This document shows positions 29,922 to 32,584 of a stretch of DNA of 32,584 nt, piece by piece. The stretch is taken from positions 1-32,584 of the IMG/VR virus record IMGVR_UViG_3300022074_000201; one strand, given 5' to 3'. Made by a program: the position numbers and the translations under genes. Each line of letters starts with the position of its first letter. The first letter of the stretch is position 1. Source of the DNA: a virus. The notes under the pieces are model-generated. The model saw only the letters and a list, made by a program, of their open reading frames with translations. It ran no database searches and was not told the DNA's origin.

Positions 29922-30811
29922 AATTCTTCAACAGGTGTTTCAATGACAGTTGTTGTGATGAACTTTTTTCCATCAGTCATTTTGTAGGTGAAGTCAACAA
30001 ACCACCCACCAATGTCTGTTGGATTGAAGTTCTTTTCAACTGCCCATCCTGCTTTTCCATCACCTATCCCATCCACATATGATCCTGATTGAATATACTT
30101 GACCTTGTCTTTGTAGATTGTGCCTTTGTTGCCAAGTCGCATTCTTGTAGTTGATGGATCATACCACTTCTGATGTGTGTGTCCCCTGACCAATATGTGT
30201 GCATCAGGATATTTCATCACTTCAATCTGAACATCCAGTATTCCTTTGGATCTTTTAGCACTACCACCAAAGCCATGATGATAATGAATGACTTTAGTCA
30301 CACACATATTTTTTGAACTGCCCATCATCCTGAACATGACAAATCCTGAATACTGACCAATCTGAATTTTTGCACCTTGTTCCATGTTTAGTGCATACAC
30401 AATGTGATTGATCAGGTCAATGTTGTGAAACTTGTTGATCACAGTTTCATGATTTCCCTTTGATATCAGTGCAATGTTTTTTGCATATGGCTTCAGGAAG
30501 TTGATGGTGTATTCAAGAACACAGTCAAGATATGTCCTACCCCTTTGAATGAACTGTGGATCAACATCTTCCCTTTGAAGCCTTCTGTCACCATAGGTTG
30601 CCATCACATCAAGAAGATCACCAAAGATGAAGATCTTTCCATCTGCTTTCTTGATTTCATCAAAGTGTTGCTTCAGGATCTTTCTTTTGCAACCAATAGA
30701 ATCAAGATGGATATCAGAACAGAACAAGGTTGCAACAGTATGACCTGACTTGCAACCACCATATTCAAACAAATGCACATTGTCTGAAAGTTGTTCTGAA
30801 TAAAAAGACAT
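29918..30811 (-). CDS. Calcineurin-like metallophosphoesterase (297 aa)
   Basis: All five metal-binding motifs are present: SDIHLD (32-37), GDLLD (64-68), GNHE (119-122), a HYHHG near 176-180 and GHTH (210-213). The family includes DNA phosphatases/nucleases (Mre11/SbcD type), protein phosphatases and cyclic nucleotide hydrolases; phage members of this size are found beside recombination genes. Here it converges with ssb, and its own promoter lies at 30998-31028. No partner SbcC-like ATPase is present. Substrate cannot be read: DNA ends, dNTP or nucleotide signals of host defence are possible. Confidence 0.88.
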   Translation of the reverse strand: MSFYSEQLSDNVHLFEYGGCKSGHTVATLFCSDIHLDSIGCKRKILKQHFDEIKKADGKIFIFGDLLDVMATYGDRRLQREDVDPQFIQRGRTYLDCVLEYTINFLKPYAKNIALISKGNHETVINKFHNIDLINHIVYALNMEQGAKIQIGQYSGFVMFRMMGSSKNMCVTKVIHYHHGFGGSAKRSKGILDVQIEVMKYPDAHILVRGHTHQKWYDPSTTRMRLGNKGTIYKDKVKYIQSGSYVDGIGDGKAGWAVEKNFNPTDIGGWFVDFTYKMTDGKKFITTTVIETPVEEF

Positions 30812-30820
30812 TGTGCTTGT

Positions 30821-30967
30821 TTATGAAGTGACTTCTTCAGTCTGTTTTTCAGCTTGATCTTTCAAGGTATTTTCATACCCTTGTTTTACATACTGAACTT
30901 CAGCAAGTTGCATTTGCAATCTTGCTTCTTGTACTTCTAGTTCTTTGATTCTTTCTTCTAGTGTCAT
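30821..30967 (-). CDS. Short coiled-coil protein (48 aa)
   Basis: MTLEERIKELEVQEARLQMQ at the start, later QYVKQGYENTLKDQAEKQTEEVTS: a regular heptad pattern (L/I/V at a and d positions) that should form a coiled coil of about 40 residues. No membrane segment. It starts 31 bases downstream of a -7 element and ends 9 bases before the metallophosphoesterase start, so they form one unit. The function is unknown; the size fits a small oligomer or an adaptor. It is below the size normally reported automatically. Confidence 0.75.
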   Translation of the reverse strand: MTLEERIKELEVQEARLQMQLAEVQYVKQGYENTLKDQAEKQTEEVTS

Positions 30968-30997
30968 TCTGTTGTGTTTTAAAATTTAAAGGTTGCC

Positions 30998-31028
30998 CAA
31001 ATATAACTACCAAGCCAATCCTTTCAAA
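30998..31028 (-). promoter_or_regulatory. Promoter of the coiled-coil / phosphoesterase unit
   Basis: Minus-strand TTTG (31028-31025), 19 bases, TATATTTG (31005-30998), a full Bacteroidota match; TTGAAA and TATATT are 16 bases apart. It overlaps the end of the upstream gene (31007-31324). Transcription begins near 30991, just before ATG 30967. Confidence 0.7.
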
Positions 31029-31324
31029 GTCGCAGGATTCTTTTGTGCTTCTATTTGGTCGGTCAATGATTGCTCCACATCTTCTTCGCCTACTTCAGCT
31101 TTAACCCAACCAAGAACGATTTCTTCGGTTAAGTCATCAAAAGCGATGTAATCTTCAGATGATGCGTCAGGTTGAAAAGAGCAAGAACCGTACCTTCTTG
31201 AACTGTATGACACAGAGTCATCGCCTTCGCCAACAGTTTCGGTATGGGTGCAATCCCAATGAGCCGTTACAACGCCTTTGTCAGAGTCGTTAGTGTATTC
31301 TAGTGTGTTAATTTTCCAGTTCAT
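31007..31324 (-). CDS. Small protein after the fibre (105 aa), likely phage accessory virion protein
   Basis: A 105-residue protein with VVTAHWDCTHTETVGEGDDS and SSRRYGSCSFQPDASSEDYI, then ILGWVKAEVGEEDVEQSLTD, a layout seen in small marine and cyanophage proteins that sit next to tail fibres; the W-D-C-T and P-D-x-x-x-x-x-x-A/D elements are typical, though I give no formal family. It starts 3 bases after the fibre stop and shares the module's higher CpG content, so it came with the fibre. Possibly a fibre assembly or virion accessory protein. Confidence 0.65.
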   Translation of the reverse strand: MNWKINTLEYTNDSDKGVVTAHWDCTHTETVGEGDDSVSYSSRRYGSCSFQPDASSEDYIAFDDLTEEIVLGWVKAEVGEEDVEQSLTDQIEAQKNPATLKGLAW

Positions 31325-31327
31325 TTT

Positions 31328-32584
31328 TTATTGGTTTTTAAGTTGTTCAATTTCTGCTCTAAGTTCTTGAATCGCTCCTACTAATAAAGGAACTAGCTTG
31401 CTTTGGTCGATACCTTGATACATTGGATTTCCTTCTTCATCTACGGCATCCTTTTCACCAGTAATCGCTTCGGGTACAACGTCAGCTACTTCGTGTGCCA
31501 AGAAACCATCTACTGTTGTATAAGCATCAGCAATAAAATTAAATCGGCTTGGCTTTAGTTGGTCAACCCTATCCAATGCGCCAGTCATTTCTACAACGTT
31601 TTCCTTTAGTCGGTAGTCAGAAGAAGTGACAAAAGCAGTTGCAGAACCACCAAGTTGTATTGAACCAACATTTCCGTTAGGGTTGTAAAATCTTTGCACA
31701 GAAACAGTACTTGTAGTGCTTGTAGCTTGAAGTAACTGCCTAAGACCACTTCCACCATCAATGAATGCACTGCCATAATTAGCAGTACCGTTTGGTGTTC
31801 CAGTAGTTCCTATATAAGCACCAGTACCTAGATATAGGTCTTTCCATCTCCCTGATGAATATCCTAAATCAATAGCGTTATCTTGAACTGCTCCCGCAGA
31901 TGTTGCAGGAAATGCTATTCTATCACCATTGAAAAACCCAATGCCAGTATCTGTTTGACCGATTGCAAAACTACCCGATGTAACACCAATACTTCCAACT
32001 GTTGTGCCGTCTTTTCTGAAGTCTGCAATAGTACCGTCTGAAGTAAGGCGATTTAACTGAAGGGCTTGTGCACCATTTGCAGTACATCTCACTTCACCAA
32101 ATGGCTTAACTTCAACTCCTACTGCTCCTAATGATACTGTATTCTTACCCACTAATACGTTACCCGAACTATCGATGCGCATTGCTTCGTTTAGCGAGCC
32201 ACCCGACTCAAATACAATGTTCCCATATCCCGATATTGTGCCTTTTGCTCTTATATAAAGATGTTCAGAACCTGAAGAATCATAGTTTATTTCTCCGTAT
32301 GGTGTAGCATTTGGATTTCCAAATCGAATAGCTTGATTGGCTTGCGTATTATCGTTGATATGTAAACGTTTTTCAGCACTAGCCGTACCAATCCCCACGT
32401 TACCTGCACCAGTAATACTGATTAAATTTAATGGACTATCTACCCTATCAATATTTAAGAAGTTGTTTGCTGAGTCTATTCTAAAACCATAATGAATGGT
32501 ACTATCTGTGGGTTGTAAACTTAATGCTACATCACCTACTGTATTACTTCTTGTTCTCCTTGCTTGTAAGTTACCGCTTGAGTC
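31328..32584 (-). CDS. Tail fibre protein, C-terminal part with S74 chaperone (open at right end)
   Basis: Reading frame open from the right edge for 418 residues: it starts DSSGNLQARRTRSNTVGDVA and continues through GAGNVGIGTASAEKRL, typical repeats of phage fibres. A GTG at 32398 is only an internal codon, not the start. The last ~100 residues are a peptidase S74 intramolecular chaperone: SSDYRLKENVVEMTGALDRV, in which Ser and Lys five residues later form the self-cleavage dyad, then FLAHEVADVVPEAITGEKDA and a final helix. It trimerises the fibre and is then cut off. The N-terminus most probably lies at 176-1 (circular genome), total about 476 residues. Confidence 0.88.
   Translation of the reverse strand, partial: DSSGNLQARRTRSNTVGDVALSLQPTDSTIHYGFRIDSANNFLNIDRVDSPLNLISITGAGNVGIGTASAEKRLHINDNTQANQAIRFGNPNATPYGEINYDSSGSEHLYIRAKGTISGYGNIVFESGGSLNEAMRIDSSGNVLVGKNTVSLGAVGVEVKPFGEVRCTANGAQALQLNRLTSDGTIADFRKDGTTVGSIGVTSGSFAIGQTDTGIGFFNGDRIAFPATSAGAVQDNAIDLGYSSGRWKDLYLGTGAYIGTTGTPNGTANYGSAFIDGGSGLRQLLQATSTTSTVSVQRFYNPNGNVGSIQLGGSATAFVTSSDYRLKENVVEMTGALDRVDQLKPSRFNFIADAYTTVDGFLAHEVADVVPEAITGEKDAVDEEGNPMYQGIDQSKLVPLLVGAIQELRAEIEQLKNQ

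Noticed and set aside
1-32584. CRISPR array, insertion sequence or integrase-based mobile element
   Set aside because: No regularly spaced repeats, transposase or integrase motifs were seen on either strand.

Overview
The window looks like an almost complete, probably circularly permuted genome of a small siphovirus (long non-contractile tail) that infects a member of the Bacteroidota, most likely a flavobacterium. The evidence is as follows. Starts have A-rich leaders and no Shine-Dalgarno sequences. Promoters read TTGxxA-N16/17-TATATT and several overlap the Bacteroidota TTTG / TAnnTTTG pattern. Composition is AT-rich with few CpG. The gene set is HK97-type portal, protease and capsid, a TP901-like tape measure, a Lin1244-type replication protein and an S74 fibre. 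I see no integrase, DNA polymerase, methyltransferase or complete tRNA. No gene-free stretch exceeds 300 bases; the longest is the 210-base divergent promoter region at 26997-27206.

Layout. (1) A rightward block at 27207-29921 runs from a strong promoter through two small membrane proteins, an ERF-type annealing protein, a small HTH protein, a PD-(D/E)XK-like nuclease, NinG and SSB: recombination and early functions. (2) The divergent leftward block at 23721-26996 carries a replication protein, an unknown protein, a ParB-like protein and the small and large terminase subunits. (3) At 21435-23620 lie short accessory genes in promoter-gene-hairpin cassettes, including a second HTH protein, a zinc-ribbon protein and a stand-alone DnaA domain-IV-like protein. 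(4) The leftward virion operon at 14909-21274 holds portal, M15 endolysin, two small membrane proteins (holin candidates), a MuF head protein fused to a zinc-peptidase-like domain, a 49-aa protein and three glycosyltransferase-like proteins with a small membrane protein. (5) A separate promoter at 14752-14780 starts the operon 654-14732: composite prohead protease, major capsid, four connectors/neck proteins with a virion protein among them, tail tube, tail chaperones made by -1 frameshifting, tape measure and a giant tail-tip protein. (6) The receptor-binding module spans the window ends: a 110-aa protein (275-607), a fibre whose N-terminus leaves at base 1 and whose C-terminus with S74 chaperone enters at 32584, and a small protein at 31007-31324. 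It is richer in CpG than most of the genome and looks recently exchanged. (7) A 48-aa coiled-coil protein and a metallophosphoesterase (29918-30967) have their own promoter and converge on ssb.

The genes imply a phage that relies on host polymerase for replication, helped by Lin1244, DnaA-IV-like, SSB, ERF and NinG proteins. It packages with a TerS/TerL pair and may glycosylate its particle or host surface. The most unusual points are the tRNA-like minihelix after the capsid gene, the MuF-zincin fusion, the glycosyltransferase cluster within head genes, the paired small HTH proteins on opposite arms, the lone DnaA domain IV, and the cassette promoters with shared leaders and hairpins.
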